Shown here in pieces: positions 36,560-46,463 of a stretch of 64,000 bases of DNA. Each line of letters opens with the position of its first letter. The first letter of the stretch is position 1. Source of the stretch: Candidatus Accumulibacter appositus. GTDB taxonomy: Bacteria; Pseudomonadota; Gammaproteobacteria; Burkholderiales; Rhodocyclaceae. Both the position numbers and the translations under genes were made by a program. The DNA is taken from positions 94,406 through 158,405 of the forward strand of contig JEMX01000012.1 in NCBI GenBank assembly GCA_000585055.1, in the 5' to 3' direction. The notes below the pieces were generated by a model that was not told the origin of the DNA, did no database searches, and worked only from the letters and a program-made list of their open reading frames with translations.

Positions 36560-36714
36560 GTCACACAGTGCGACAGAGAGCACACAGACCCAAAGCACGG
36601 CTGCCGATAGTATTTGTCTGTCGCCGAGGTGTTCCTCCTCCCCCTCCCCTCGTTGGGAATGCCGCGGCGGCGGTAGCACAGGCCCGACCAGCCCCCCTGG
36701 CGGGCCTTTTTTTT
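36560..36714 (+). ncRNA. Candidate C-rich small RNA ending in an intrinsic terminator
   Basis: No convincing gene lies at 36425-36869. Within it, CCTCCTCCCCCTCCCC (36634-36649) is complementary to ribosome-binding sequences and lies 31 bases before a strong terminator hairpin. This resembles the CCUCCUCCC-motif sRNAs (CcsR/cuckoo type). The 5' end is a guess: a TAGTAT at 36608-36613 could be a -10 box, but no -35 fits well. An AT-rich tract (36460-36530) precedes it. It could also be only the 3' end of a readthrough message. Confidence 0.4.
36681..36714 (+). terminator. Rho-independent terminator
   Basis: GGCCCG and CGGGCC, extended by CCAG/CTGG across a one-base bulge, form a strong stem with a CCCCC loop, followed directly by eight T residues. 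It is the clearest intrinsic terminator in the window. Confidence 0.9.
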
Positions 36715-36869
36715 GCCCGGCGTCGAGAGCCAACCCCACTGCAGTCGTCGCCGTACCATGGCATTTTAAGACGCGGGTGAAGAGTCGTGACTGGTCGCCA
36801 CGGCACCGACACTTTACAATGCGCGGCAGATGTACCGCTTCCTCATGGAACGTACCCACAAGGATTTCG

Positions 36870-37289
36870 ATGAAAATCAATGAGCAACAATCCGGCGCCT
36901 ACCGAGCGCCCTTGGCCGGCCCCCCGACGAGCGTCTTCGGCAAACTGCTGACGATTGCCGCTGGCGTTCTGATTCTGGTCGTCGCCTTCATGTTCTCGAT
37001 CCTGGCGCTCGGCGTCGTGCTCGTCGTCGGCGTACTGATTTTCGCCTACCTCAAATGGAAGACTCGCCACCTGCCCCAGGAACTGCGCAACCTGCACCAG
37101 CGCATGCAGGAGCAGGCTGGCCGGCAGGGCGGCTACCAGCCGCCGCCGGAGAGTGGACGCGTGATCGAGGGCGAAGTGATCAGCGATGCCGAATACCAGG
37201 CCAGCACCGCGCCAGAGCAAGCTTCGCACGACGGCCAGGGCCGCGCCGCGCGTCGCCCGAGCACTCCCTACACTCCCGACCAGCCCTGA
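36870..37289 (+). CDS. Small membrane protein of unknown function
   Basis: A 139-residue protein with one long hydrophobic stretch, probably a helical hairpin (TIAAGVLILVVAFMFSILAL then VVLVVGVLIFAYL), and a hydrophilic C-terminal tail ending with GRVIEGEVISDAEY. AAGGA lies 6 bases before the ATG at 36870. A TACAAT at 36815-36820 could be a -10 box. I do not recognise a named family. It is followed by the lytic transglycosylase gene after 128 bases. Confidence 0.75.
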   Translation: MKINEQQSGAYRAPLAGPPTSVFGKLLTIAAGVLILVVAFMFSILALGVVLVVGVLIFAYLKWKTRHLPQELRNLHQRMQEQAGRQGGYQPPPESGRVIEGEVISDAEYQASTAPEQASHDGQGRAARRPSTPYTPDQP

Positions 37290-37417
37290 GCCTTTTCAGC
37301 CGCTCGCCGGCCTGCGATGACGGGCTGTACGTGCACCACTTCGTCCTGGCAAGCAGCACGCCCGCGCGCCCGGCCATCGCCAGCCTCCCTTCCAGTTCCC
37401 ACCGACCCTGACCTGCC

Positions 37418-38629
37418 ATGAAAATCACCTGCCTTACCGTTTCTCTGGCGCTGATGACCAGCGCCGTCGCCGCTCAGGAAACTGACCCGAGCGATCGCTT
37501 CAGCTCGTGCATGAAGACCCTGCGTGCCGTCGCTTTGTCAAAGCGAGGCATTTCGACCGCCTCCTTCGACCACCTGACCCGCAATTTGTCTCCCGACCTC
37601 AGCGTACTCGAGTTTCTCGACTACCAACCTGAGTTCCGCTCTCCGATCTGGGACTACCTTTCCGGCCTGGTCGACGAGGAACGCGTCGCCGATGGTCTCG
37701 AAATGCGCACCAAATGGGCCGACACCCTGGCCATGGCCAGCGAGCGCTATCAGGTGGACCCGGCGACGATCGTTGCCGTATGGGGCGTCGAGAGCAACTA
37801 CGGACGCAACTTCGGCAGCCGCCCACTGCTCACTTCGCTCGGCACGCTGGCCTGCTTCGGTCGCCGGCAATCGTATTTCAGCGGCGAATTCCTGAGTGCG
37901 CTGAAGATCCTCGACTCCGGCGACATCGAACCAGATCAGCTCGTCGGCTCCTGGGCTGGTGCCTTCGGCCATACCCAGTTCATGCCGTCCACCTTCCTGC
38001 GCCTGGCGGTCGATGGCAACGGCGACGGCAAGCGTGACCTGATGGGCAACGTCCCCGATGCGCTGGCCTCGACCGCCAACTTCCTGCACAAGGGTGGCTG
38101 GCGAGAAGGCCAGCCCTGGGGCTATGAGGTCCTGCTGCCGAGCGGCTTCGACAGCAGCGTTTCCGGTCGCCGCGACAAGCGCCCGCTGTCCTACTGGACG
38201 GCACGTGGGGTTCGCCGGGCCGACGGCCAAGCGATCACCGCTGCCGATACCGCCGCTGGACTCCTCCTGCCGGCCGGCCCGGAGGGCCCGGCTTTCCTGG
38301 TGTTCCGCAACTTCGATGTGATCTATGGCTACAACGCCGCCGAAAGCTACGCACTGGCCATCGCCCACCTCTCCGATCGAATCAAGGGTGGCAAAGGCTT
38401 CGTCACCCCCTGGCCGACCGATGACCTGGGCTTGTCGCGCGTGGAACGCCGCGAGTTGCAGACCCTGCTGCTTGCCCGCGGACACGCGATCGGCGAAGTC
38501 GACGGAATGATTGGCGCCAAGTCGCGCGAAGCAATCAAGATCGAGCAGCAACGCCTGGGCATGACCGCCGACGGCCGCGCCGGGCAGAAAGTGTTGACCG
38601 GTTTGCGAGCCGGCACGACGAGCAAATAG
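37418..38629 (+). CDS. Lytic murein transglycosylase (MltB-type)
   Basis: A 403-residue exported enzyme that cleaves murein glycan strands to 1,6-anhydro ends. A signal peptide ends SAVAAQE. The SLT_2 domain has the catalytic Glu125 in VWGVESNYG, AGAFGHTQFMPSTFLR and VDGNGDGKRDL. A C-terminal peptidoglycan-binding repeat (LLLARGHAIGEVDGMIGAK) ends the protein. There is no lipobox, so it is soluble rather than a lipoprotein. Confidence 0.93.
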   Translation: MKITCLTVSLALMTSAVAAQETDPSDRFSSCMKTLRAVALSKRGISTASFDHLTRNLSPDLSVLEFLDYQPEFRSPIWDYLSGLVDEERVADGLEMRTKWADTLAMASERYQVDPATIVAVWGVESNYGRNFGSRPLLTSLGTLACFGRRQSYFSGEFLSALKILDSGDIEPDQLVGSWAGAFGHTQFMPSTFLRLAVDGNGDGKRDLMGNVPDALASTANFLHKGGWREGQPWGYEVLLPSGFDSSVSGRRDKRPLSYWTARGVRRADGQAITAADTAAGLLLPAGPEGPAFLVFRNFDVIYGYNAAESYALAIAHLSDRIKGGKGFVTPWPTDDLGLSRVERRELQTLLLARGHAIGEVDGMIGAKSREAIKIEQQRLGMTADGRAGQKVLTGLRAGTTSK

Positions 38630-38672
38630 GCGGCCGCCGACTCGGCGGCCACCGCGCACCAGAGAGGAAACG

Positions 38673-40112
38673 ATGCCGCCAGCACCTGATGCTGCCACTC
38701 CGCACCCCGGCGAGATCTGCATCGACGTGACGCAACTGCGTCCGGGAGTGCATGTCCGGCTGCCGATCCCCTGGATCGCGCACCAGTTCATGTTCAACTC
38801 CTTCGTCATCGCCGATGAGGAACAGGCGCAGCTGATCGCGGCGATGAAGCTACCGCAGTTGTTCTGTGACCCGACGCGGTGCACCGTAGCACCGCTGCCC
38901 GCAGCTCAGCCGGCACCCGCGTCCACCACCCCGAGCACGGCGGCAGTAGACGCCGGAGACGCCGGAGACACCGGAGACACCGGAGACACCGGAGACACCG
39001 GAGACACCGACGACGCGAAAGAAGAAGCGCGATTGGCCGCCCTGGCCTCCCTCGCCGCCGCCAGAATGGCCGAGAAGCGATCGCGCGCCAGCGTCATGAA
39101 CGAACTCCGGGGACGGCTCGACAAGGCGCAGCAGCACTACCTCGGGGCTGCCCGCGCAGTGGCCAGCGCAATCAAGGGCTTTAGCAGCAATCCGCGTGAG
39201 GCAATCCGACAGGTGGCGACCGTCAGCGAGGAGTCGACGGCTGCGCTGCTCGCCGACCCCGACAGCGCCATCGTGCTGATCGCCGAGAAGGCGCACGACG
39301 ACGGCCACGCCGCGCACTCGCTATCGGTGATGACGCTGGCGCTATTGCTCGGCAAACAGGCCGGGCTACCCGAACGGGCCTTGCAAGCCATCGGCATCGG
39401 CGCCCTCCTGCACGACATTGGCAAGCTGACGATCAAGCCCTCGCTGCTGCGCAACACTGAACGCAATCGCCACGAGGAGGCGCTCTATCGGACGCACTGC
39501 CAGAATGGCCACCAGGCCGCTGCGCGTGCCGGTAGTCTCTCGGCGCCAATGCTCGACGCCATCCTGCACCATCACGAGCGCTTCGACGGCAGCGGCTTTC
39601 CCGACGGCCAGAGCGGTAGCGCGATCTCGCTGGCGGCGCGCATGGTGGCCATTGCCAACCGCTTTGACAACCTGGTCAACCCGATCGACTACCGCACTGC
39701 GATGTCGCCATCAGAAGCCTTATCTACCCTGTGGACGCGCGAGAAGAAAGCCTTCGACAGCGCCCTGCTACAGCTCTTCGTGCGCGCCATGGGCGTCTAT
39801 CCGCCGGGTTCGATCGTCCGGCTCAGCGACGGTCGGATCGGCGCCGTCGTCGGCTCGGCACCCGCCAGCAAGCCGCTCCTGCCGAAGGTGATGATCTATG
39901 CGCCGGAAGTGCCGCGCCGGCAGTCGATCATCGTCGACCTGGCGAGCGAAGCCAATGGAGCCAGTGGAGCCAGTGGAGCCAACGGAGCCAACGAATGTGC
40001 GCTCAGCGTCGAACAGCCCTTGCGCCTGCAGGAGCGTCCGGAAGAAGAACTCGATTACCTTCTCCCGCGCCGCAAGATCAACTGGTCCTACCTGCCGGCG
40101 CGGCAAGCGTGA
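38673..40112 (+). CDS. DUF3391/HD-GYP protein, probable c-di-GMP phosphodiesterase
   Basis: A 479-residue protein with an N-terminal DUF3391 (IDVTQLRPGVHVRLPIPW), a repeat-built acidic linker (GDT units, residues 95-112), then an HD-GYP domain: HDIGK (His247-Asp248), a later HCQNGH, and HHHERFDGSGFPDG (His299-301) near the GYP site. These metal ligands look complete, so c-di-GMP hydrolysis is likely. A second repeat block of Gly/Ser/Asn/Ala lies near residue 430. Both repeats are multiples of nine bases and keep the frame. Confidence 0.92.
   Translation: MPPAPDAATPHPGEICIDVTQLRPGVHVRLPIPWIAHQFMFNSFVIADEEQAQLIAAMKLPQLFCDPTRCTVAPLPAAQPAPASTTPSTAAVDAGDAGDTGDTGDTGDTGDTDDAKEEARLAALASLAAARMAEKRSRASVMNELRGRLDKAQQHYLGAARAVASAIKGFSSNPREAIRQVATVSEESTAALLADPDSAIVLIAEKAHDDGHAAHSLSVMTLALLLGKQAGLPERALQAIGIGALLHDIGKLTIKPSLLRNTERNRHEEALYRTHCQNGHQAAARAGSLSAPMLDAILHHHERFDGSGFPDGQSGSAISLAARMVAIANRFDNLVNPIDYRTAMSPSEALSTLWTREKKAFDSALLQLFVRAMGVYPPGSIVRLSDGRIGAVVGSAPASKPLLPKVMIYAPEVPRRQSIIVDLASEANGASGASGANGANECALSVEQPLRLQERPEEELDYLLPRRKINWSYLPARQA
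38955..39008. repeat. In-frame 9-bp minisatellite, six units
   Basis: Six consecutive copies of GGAGACACC (the first GGAGACGCC) encode a Gly-Asp-Thr linker in the HD-GYP protein. Changes in copy number would alter linker length without a frameshift. Confidence 0.95.
39951..39995. repeat. In-frame 9-bp minisatellite, five units
   Basis: Five copies of GCCAGTGGA-type units (variants GCCAATGGA, GCCAACGGA and GCCAACGAA) near the 3' end of the HD-GYP gene encode a Gly/Ala/Ser/Asn spacer. Confidence 0.9.
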
Positions 40113-40237
40113 TCACTGGCATGAGTCCCAACACCGCCGAGCCGCCCGAGCCGCCACTCGACAGCCTTCCGCGGCAGCCGCAAGGCGCGCCTGACGAAGC
40201 GGCGACGTCGGGCACAGCGCTCGCCGGCCGCTGATCG

Positions 40238-40921
40238 ATGCTGCGCGTCAGCGACCTCGCCAAGCAGTACGGTAAGGCCAACCGGCCCCTGTTCAGCGCC
40301 CTCGACTTCGCCGTCGGCAGCGGAGAAATCGTCGCTCTGGTCGGCGAATCGGGCGTCGGCAAGAGCACCCTGCTGAACTGCATCGCCGGACTCGACACAG
40401 CCGACCGCGGCTCGGTCGCCATCGGCCCGCAGGCCCTCGACATCGTCGCCCTCGACGAGACCGCGCGCGCTGCCTTGCGTGCGCGCAGCATTGGCTTCGT
40501 CTTCCAGGCCTTTCATGTCCTGCCGACGCTGACCGTGGCGCAGAACATCGGCGTGCCGCTGCTGCTCTGCGGCGTGCCCGCCGGCGAGCATGCGCCACGC
40601 ACGCAGGCGCTACTCGAACGCGTCGGCCTGGCGGGCTTCGCTGCGCGCTGGCCAGCGTCGCTGTCCGGCGGGGAACTGCAACGGGTGGCCATCGCCCGCG
40701 CGCTGGTACACCGTCCGGCGCTGCTGCTGGCCGACGAACCGACCGGCAACCTCGATCCACGCACCGCCGACGAGGTCCTGGCGCTGTTGCTCGAACGTGT
40801 CCGCGAGCAACAGACCAGCGCGCTGGTCGTCACCCACTCGCAGCACGTCGCACAGTCCTGCGACCGCATCCTGACGCTGACCCCGAACGGCCTGCTGGAA
40901 AGCGGGTGCGCCAGGCAATGA
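40238..40921 (+). CDS. ABC transporter ATP-binding protein (LolD/MacB type)
   Basis: A 227-residue ATPase with Walker [11 protein letters not shown]-loop [12 protein letters not shown], signature [10 protein letters not shown] and Walker [13 protein letters not shown]. It belongs to the group that powers FtsX-type permeases. The stop overlaps the permease start as ATGA. With the following AttH-type gene this forms an Att-like cassette. Confidence 0.94.
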   Translation: MLRVSDLAKQYGKANRPLFSALDFAVGSGEIVALVGESGVGKSTLLNCIAGLDTADRGSVAIGPQALDIVALDETARAALRARSIGFVFQAFHVLPTLTVAQNIGVPLLLCGVPAGEHAPRTQALLERVGLAGFAARWPASLSGGELQRVAIARALVHRPALLLADEPTGNLDPRTADEVLALLLERVREQQTSALVVTHSQHVAQSCDRILTLTPNGLLESGCARQ

Positions 40922-43551
40922 TCAGCATGAGGGGGCTGCCAGCGACCAGGATGCGGGCACTTAGCACACTTTCCTGGTGGCTGATCCGTGCCCAGTTCAA
41001 GACCCGGCGCGCCGCGACCCTGCTCTCGATGCTGGCCATCGCACTCGGCGTCGCACTCGGCTACGCCATTCACCTGATCAACGACGCCGCGCTCTCCGAC
41101 TTCGGCCGGGCGATGAAGAGCGTCCAGGGCGACCCTGACGCGGTGATCGCCGCGCGCGACAGCGCCGGCAGCGTGCCGCTGGCGACGATCAACGCCATCG
41201 CCCGCGACCCGGCCGTGCTGCTTGTCGCCGCGGTCATCGAGACGCGCGTGCGCATCGACAACGCGCCGACCCCGGTGCGCCTGATCGGCATCGACGTCTT
41301 CAGCGCCATGGCGATGACCCCCGACCTGCTGCCGCGCCAGGATGAGCAGGCCGCCGCGCCGAACATCCTTGACGGCGGCGTCTACGCCTCGCCGGCCCTG
41401 CTCGCCCGGCTTGCCCAAAGCGCCCAAGACAGCCAAAGCAGCCAGGGCAAGGACTTCGGCACACGCGCAGGCGGCACACTGAAGCTGCTGCGCGGCGAGC
41501 AGCAGTGGCTGGCAACGCTCGCCGGCGACCTGCCGGTGGCACGCCCCGACGACCTGCTGCTGGTCGCCGATATTGCCTGGGTGCAGGCTCGATTCGGCCC
41601 GGCCGACGGAGTCAGCGAGGGCCGCGTGCGGCTGGCGCCGGATACCGACCTGGCAAGCTGGCGTCAGGCATGGGCGCAGCGACTGCCGCCGGGACTGCTG
41701 ATCCGCGCTGGCGACGACGACAGCGCACGCGTCTCCAACCTCTCGCGGGCCTATCGCGTCAACCTCAATGTTCTGGCGCTGGTTGCCCTGCTCACCGGCG
41801 CCTTCCTGGTCTTTGCCACGCAGCTGACCGCCGTTGCCCAGCGCTCGACGCAGTTCGCCCTGCTCGGCGTTCTCGGTCTTTCGCCACGCATGCGGCTGTT
41901 GCAGGTCCTTCTCGAAGGCGTGGCGATCGGCGTGCCCGGATCGCTGTTGGGGCTAGCCCTCGGCTACGCGCTGGCCGTCACCTTCACGCAGGTCCTCGGC
42001 GGCGATCTCGGCGGTGGCTACTTCGCCGGCAGCGCACCGCTGATCGTCCCGGCCTTGGCACCGGCGCTGCTGTTCCTGGCGCTCGGCTGCCTGGCCAGCC
42101 TGGCCGGCGCCAGTTACCCAGCCTACCTGAACCGCATGCAGCCGCTGGCGCAGGCACTGAAAACCGGCTTTGCACAACGGCCGCCCGCCGATGCAAGGCC
42201 CGCCGCGCGATCCTGGCGTTATGCGCATTCCTGGGTGCGACGACTGCCGTTGCTGCCGCTGCTGCTGGCACTAGCCGCATTCGCGCTGGCGCAGCTGCCA
42301 CCGCTGTTCGAACTGCCACTCGCCGGCTATGCCTCGATTGCCCTGGTGCTGGTCGTCGGCATTGCCAGCGCGCCACTGCTCACGCAACTGCTTTTCGGCT
42401 GGCTCAGCGCCCAGCCCCTGCCGGCGCCGCAACGCATCGCGCTGCAGAATGTCGCGCAGGCGCCACTGATGGCGCAGGTCGCGGCCAGTGGGCTGATCGT
42501 CAGCTTCGCGCTGACCGCGAGCATGGTGATCATGGTCTCCAGCTTTCGCGTCGCCGTCGACCAATGGCTTGACCACGTCCTGCCGGCGCCGCTCTACCTG
42601 CGCAGCAAGGCCACCCCACTGCCGCTGGACCTGCTCGGCGCCCTGGCAGCGCCCGCTGCGCCTTTCGCCAAAGTCGAGCGCATGGCCAACGCTGCGCTGA
42701 CCATTGACCCGCAGCGACCGCAGGTGGCGCTGCTGATACGCGAAATCGAGCCGCGCGACCCGGCGGCACGCTTGCCGTTTACCGGCCCGCTGCTGGCGCC
42801 GCCGGCCGCCATGCCCGCCGTCTGGATCAGCGAACCAATGGCCGAAATCTATCGCCTGGCGCCTGCTCAGACCCTGCGCCTGCCCCTGCTCGGACGCGAG
42901 GTCGAAGTCTTCATCGGCGGCGTCTGGCGCGACTACGGCCGGCAGTTCGGCGCCGTGGTCATCAGCAGGGAGGATTATCAGCAACTCGGCGGCAATTTCC
43001 AGCCCACCGATCTGGCGCTGTGGCCGTTGCCCGGGCAGCAAGCGCAGGCCACGGCCTGGCTGGCGCCCTGGGCCGAGCAGTACGGCCTGGAAGTCGCCGA
43101 CAGCGCCGCGATTCGCCGCTTGAGCCTGTCGATTTTCGACAAGAGCTTCGCCGTGACCTACGCACTCGAAGCGGCGGCAATGCTGATCGGCCTCTTCGGA
43201 CTGGCGGTAACGCTGGCCGCCAGCGTCTGGCTGCGCGCCCGTGAACTGGCAACACTCGGCGCGCTCGGTTTCGACCGCCGCATGCTGAGCCACGCGGTGA
43301 TGCTCGAAGGCGCGCTGATCGCCAGCGTCGGCCTGCTCATCGGCCTGGCCTGCGGCATCGCCATCGGCGCCATCCTGACGCATGTCATCAATCCGCAGGC
43401 TTTTCACTGGCGAATGGCGCTGGCGATTCCCTGGACGGCGGTCTTCGCTGGCGCCGTGATCACCCTGGCGGCGGCGGTACTCGCCAGTCGCTATGCGGCA
43501 CGCCAGGCGACCCGCCTGCCGGTCGCCCAGGTTCTGGCCAACGCCCAGTAG
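40918..43551 (+). CDS. FtsX-like ABC transporter permease
   Basis: An 877-residue permease. After a first helix ([18 protein letters not shown]) and a large periplasmic domain come two FtsX-type bundles of three helices each (about residues 280-420 and 740-875) and a central pair near 440-520. It resembles AttF/AttG joined in one chain. The ATG at 40918 overlaps the ATPase stop and is preferred over an in-frame GTG at 40906. Such systems mechanically release lipoproteins or lipid-like molecules from the inner membrane. Confidence 0.9.
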   Translation: MISMRGLPATRMRALSTLSWWLIRAQFKTRRAATLLSMLAIALGVALGYAIHLINDAALSDFGRAMKSVQGDPDAVIAARDSAGSVPLATINAIARDPAVLLVAAVIETRVRIDNAPTPVRLIGIDVFSAMAMTPDLLPRQDEQAAAPNILDGGVYASPALLARLAQSAQDSQSSQGKDFGTRAGGTLKLLRGEQQWLATLAGDLPVARPDDLLLVADIAWVQARFGPADGVSEGRVRLAPDTDLASWRQAWAQRLPPGLLIRAGDDDSARVSNLSRAYRVNLNVLALVALLTGAFLVFATQLTAVAQRSTQFALLGVLGLSPRMRLLQVLLEGVAIGVPGSLLGLALGYALAVTFTQVLGGDLGGGYFAGSAPLIVPALAPALLFLALGCLASLAGASYPAYLNRMQPLAQALKTGFAQRPPADARPAARSWRYAHSWVRRLPLLPLLLALAAFALAQLPPLFELPLAGYASIALVLVVGIASAPLLTQLLFGWLSAQPLPAPQRIALQNVAQAPLMAQVAASGLIVSFALTASMVIMVSSFRVAVDQWLDHVLPAPLYLRSKATPLPLDLLGALAAPAAPFAKVERMANAALTIDPQRPQVALLIREIEPRDPAARLPFTGPLLAPPAAMPAVWISEPMAEIYRLAPAQTLRLPLLGREVEVFIGGVWRDYGRQFGAVVISREDYQQLGGNFQPTDLALWPLPGQQAQATAWLAPWAEQYGLEVADSAAIRRLSLSIFDKSFAVTYALEAAAMLIGLFGLAVTLAASVWLRARELATLGALGFDRRMLSHAVMLEGALIASVGLLIGLACGIAIGAILTHVINPQAFHWRMALAIPWTAVFAGAVITLAAAVLASRYAARQATRLPVAQVLANAQ

Positions 43552-43569
43552 GCGAAAGGAAACCGACCC

Positions 43570-44646
43570 GTGCGCCGCCGCAGCTTCCTTTGCACTCCCC
43601 TGCTCCTGCCGACGCTGGCCGTGGCGGCACCCGCGCGCCCGCCGGTCGCCTACGCGCCGGTCAGCCGCGGCGTCAAACTGGCTTTCCCGCGTGACCACGG
43701 CGCGCATCCGGATTTCCGCACCGAATGGTGGTACGTCACCGGCGCCCTCGACTCGCCACGGGCCGATATCGGCTTTCAACTGACTTTCTTTCGTAGCCGG
43801 CCGGGCAATGCCGAAGCGCTGCGCTCACCGCTTGCGGCGCGCCAGATCCTGTTCGCGCACGCCGCGCTGACCATTCCCGGCGACCGTCTGCTGCACAGCG
43901 AACGCGCCGCGCGCGCCAATCTCGGTGCCGGCTTTTCGACCAGCGACTGCGACATCCACATCGGCGCCTGGCGGATGCACCGCGAGGAGCGCAGCACAGG
44001 CCAGGTTTTCAGGCTGCAGATGCAGAGTCCCCAATTCTCGTACGACTTCACGCTGAAGCCGTCGCAACCGCTAATGCTGCAGGGCGATGGCGGCTATTCG
44101 CGCAAGGGCCACGCGACGGACCTGAGCAGCTACTACGTCAGCTGGCCACAGCTGCAGGTCGCTGGCTCGCTGGTCCTCGATGGCCAGCGCCAGGCGGCCA
44201 GCGGCCGTGCCTGGTTCGATCACGAATGGTCGACCGCCATTCTTGGCGACGGCGCCGTCGGCTGGGACTGGGTGGGCATCAACCTCGACGACGGTGGCGC
44301 GCTGATGGCTTTTCGCATGCGCGACGCGCAAGGCACGACTGTTTTCGCGCACGCCGCCTGGCGCGATGCCCACGGCCGTGTGCGCCAGTTCGCCGCCGAC
44401 GAAGTCGCCTTCACGCCGATCCGCAACTGGTCGTCGCCGCGCAGCCGCGCCAGCTACCCAGTGCAGATCGAAATCCGGCTCGGCGAACTGAGCGTACGCA
44501 CGCGACCGATTCTCGACGATCAGGAACTATCGACCAGCCGCCCGCTGCCTGTCGTCTATTGGGAAGGCCTGGTCCGTCTGGAAGGCAGCCTCAGCGGCCG
44601 CGGCTACCTGGAAATGACCGGCTACGCCGACCCCCTGCAGATGTAG
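43570..44646 (+). CDS. AttH/CrtC-like lipocalin-domain protein
   Basis: A 358-residue exported protein, starting at GTG 43570 with AAAGGAAA upstream. A signal sequence (LCTPLLLPTLAVAAPA) precedes the CrtC/AttH domain: FPRDHGAHPDFRTEWWYVTG at the start, GRAWFDHEWST in the middle and VYWEGLVRLEG near the end. AttH proteins accompany the AttEFG transporter; carotenoid hydratases share the fold. No carotenoid genes are near, so the transport partner role is preferred. Confidence 0.88.
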   Translation: MRRRSFLCTPLLLPTLAVAAPARPPVAYAPVSRGVKLAFPRDHGAHPDFRTEWWYVTGALDSPRADIGFQLTFFRSRPGNAEALRSPLAARQILFAHAALTIPGDRLLHSERAARANLGAGFSTSDCDIHIGAWRMHREERSTGQVFRLQMQSPQFSYDFTLKPSQPLMLQGDGGYSRKGHATDLSSYYVSWPQLQVAGSLVLDGQRQAASGRAWFDHEWSTAILGDGAVGWDWVGINLDDGGALMAFRMRDAQGTTVFAHAAWRDAHGRVRQFAADEVAFTPIRNWSSPRSRASYPVQIEIRLGELSVRTRPILDDQELSTSRPLPVVYWEGLVRLEGSLSGRGYLEMTGYADPLQM

Positions 44647-44813
44647 AGGCCTGCGTGCGCCGATCGGGACAACGTCTACACCAATTTGTAGTTGGGATCG
44701 ATTTGGGCGTGTGCAATGCAGCAGCCTTTGCTGATCGCTGACTTTCACCGCATGATCGTCGCCTGGCGACCCACAAGAGACATTCATCGCCTCGGTGCTC
44801 CACCAGCAGGTTT

Positions 44814-45149
44814 TCAACGCGCCCGCTGTAGCGAAATGTCATGCGCTATCTTCTTGAGCTCGCACTCATGTGCCTCATACTCACCCAAGTAGGCGCGCAT
44901 CAGGCTTTTCCACAGTCTTCCATGGTTCGGAACAAAGAGGTGGAGAAGCTCGTGGACGATGATGTAATCCCATAGCTCGGGTTTCAGCCCGAGCAGTTCG
45001 TCATTGAAGTTCAGATGGCCGCTGGTAGTGCATGAAGCCCATTTGTTGCGCATCGGGCGCACGCTCAACCAGACAAACTGCGCGTCCAACTTCTCGGCCC
45101 AATGACGAACGCGTTGCTTAAACTCGTGTTTTTGATCGATCGCGGTCAT
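44814..45149 (-). CDS. YgjP-like M48-type metallopeptidase (DUF45)
   Basis: A 111-residue zinc-peptidase domain with VHELLHLFVPNHG (HExxH plus a third His) and the family segment RNKWASCTTSGHLNFN. Short members like this are commonly attached to the 3' side of type I restriction operons. It starts 4 bases after the hsdR remnant, so it probably belonged to that operon. Its role there is unknown. Confidence 0.85.
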   Translation of the reverse strand: MTAIDQKHEFKQRVRHWAEKLDAQFVWLSVRPMRNKWASCTTSGHLNFNDELLGLKPELWDYIIVHELLHLFVPNHGRLWKSLMRAYLGEYEAHECELKKIAHDISLQRAR

Positions 45150-45153
45150 CGCT

Positions 45154-46455
45154 TCAAATCCGATCTGCCTTCTCCAGCAAGGTAAACAGCTCGTCCACTA
45201 TCGCTGTCACCCTGTTGAGGTCATCCGTTTCGGCGAAGATCGCGAAGGTGGCTTTCTTTCTGAGCTCGCGGAGAGAACTTTCGCTTCGCTTCCAATTTGG
45301 AAAATCAGCGAAGGCCTGGCGGATCTTCCGGCTCACAGCTTCCGCGTTCTCGATCTTTGCGTCGAGTAGGCTGCGATAGACGAAGTAGGTCAGCCCATCG
45401 AATGATTTCTCCGCCTGTTCTTTTTTGCGGGCCTCGTTTGTTTCAACTTCCTTGAGCAATGCCTCCAGCGCCTCGGCGGTACTCGTCTGGCGTTGCTCGA
45501 AACTCTCCTGCACCGCCCTCGCCCGCTCCGCCATGGCGATGAGGTAAGGATCATCGCTGCCTTTCTCTGCCAGTTTTTCGATGCTCTTGATCAGGTTGAT
45601 GACTTTGGCGCCATCCCCGCCGTTCTTGTTCTTGATCAGCTCAAGGGTATTGCCGTTGATCGCGACAATCTCGCCCAGACCGCCGACGCCATAGCTACCT
45701 ACCTGCTGCTGCACCAGATGGTTGGTCTTGGCCTGGAAGTTGCGGTCGACCATCACGGTCCTGGAGTAGGCCTTCCTGACGACCTGATAGATCGCCGATA
45801 ACGTCCCATAGTCGGCAATAAACGGGCGCAGGAAAGCATCGGGTGAGATGATCTCGTAGAGCATCTCGATCTCCTTGTATTCCTTGAAGAACTCCTTCCG
45901 CCGCTCGGGATCGCGGAAGTGCTCGATGAGGGTGTCGACGTCCTTGTCGTTGAATTGCTGCTCGATCAGGCCGAGGTAGTCCGGGGCCTTGGACTCCATC
46001 TTGTTTTTGAAGAGCACCTTCAGCAGCTTCAGATCCTTGACGATGGCGTTGATCTCATCGCTGTCGAAGGCGAGTGCTTTTTCGAGCTTATCGAAGATGC
46101 CGACGAAATCGAGGACGAAGCCATGGGGCTTCACCATCTCCTGGGCCTCGTTCTCGTAGGGACGGTTCACCCGCGCGATGGCCTGCAGCAGGGTGTGGTC
46201 ACGCATCGGCTTGTCGAGATACATCGCATAGAGCACGGGCGCGTCGAAGCCGGTGAGCAGTTTCTCGGTGACGATCAGGATCTTCGGCTGCTGGTCGAGC
46301 TTGCCGAAGCTCTTGCGGATCTGCCGCTCCTTCTTCGGGTCCAGGTGGAATTCCTTCAGCAGCTTGGAGTCGTTGTTGCTACCGGCGATCCTTCGTTCAC
46401 ATCCTTCTTGCCCGTTTTGATCGAGCAAAGACTTCCCAGGAGTCTTTGATTCCAC
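45154..46455 (-). pseudogene. hsdR: Type I restriction subunit R, 3' remnant
   Basis: The 433-codon reading frame opens at a GTG that lies inside the hsdS remnant, and its first 25 or so residues are out-of-frame hsdS sequence. From NNDSKLLKEF on it is a normal HsdR C-terminus: helicase motifs V and VI (LIVTEKLLTGFDAP, ARVNRPYENEA) and the downstream helical domain. The nuclease domain and helicase motifs I-IV, about 600 residues, are missing. It cannot cut or move along DNA. Confidence 0.9.
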
Positions 46456-46463
46456 TCGCTCAC
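46356..46463 (-). pseudogene. hsdS: Type I specificity subunit S, 5' remnant
   Basis: From the GTG at 46463 the reading VSEWNQRLLGSLCSIKTGKK continues as DVNEGSP, the normal start of an HsdS target-recognition domain. After about 27 residues it loses family resemblance, just where hsdR sequence begins, and stops at 46356. The junction lies near 46375-46390. The GTG overlaps the stop of the upstream small gene, as in an intact operon. Confidence 0.85.

Noticed and set aside
38955..39008. Repeat array as CRISPR
   Set aside because: Units are 9 bp with no spacers and lie in frame inside a gene.
40121..40234. 37-codon Pro/Ala-rich frame between the HD-GYP and ABC ATPase genes
   Set aside because: It ends 3 bases before the ATPase start, but has no ribosome-binding site and no protein-like pattern.
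42271..43779. 502-codon minus-strand open frame over the ABC permease
   Set aside because: Gln/Arg/Asp-rich shadow of the permease with no domain resemblance.
44591..44842. 83-codon minus-strand frame between the AttH-like and YgjP-like genes
   Set aside because: Runs into the attH coding region and resembles nothing; not needed to explain the spacer.
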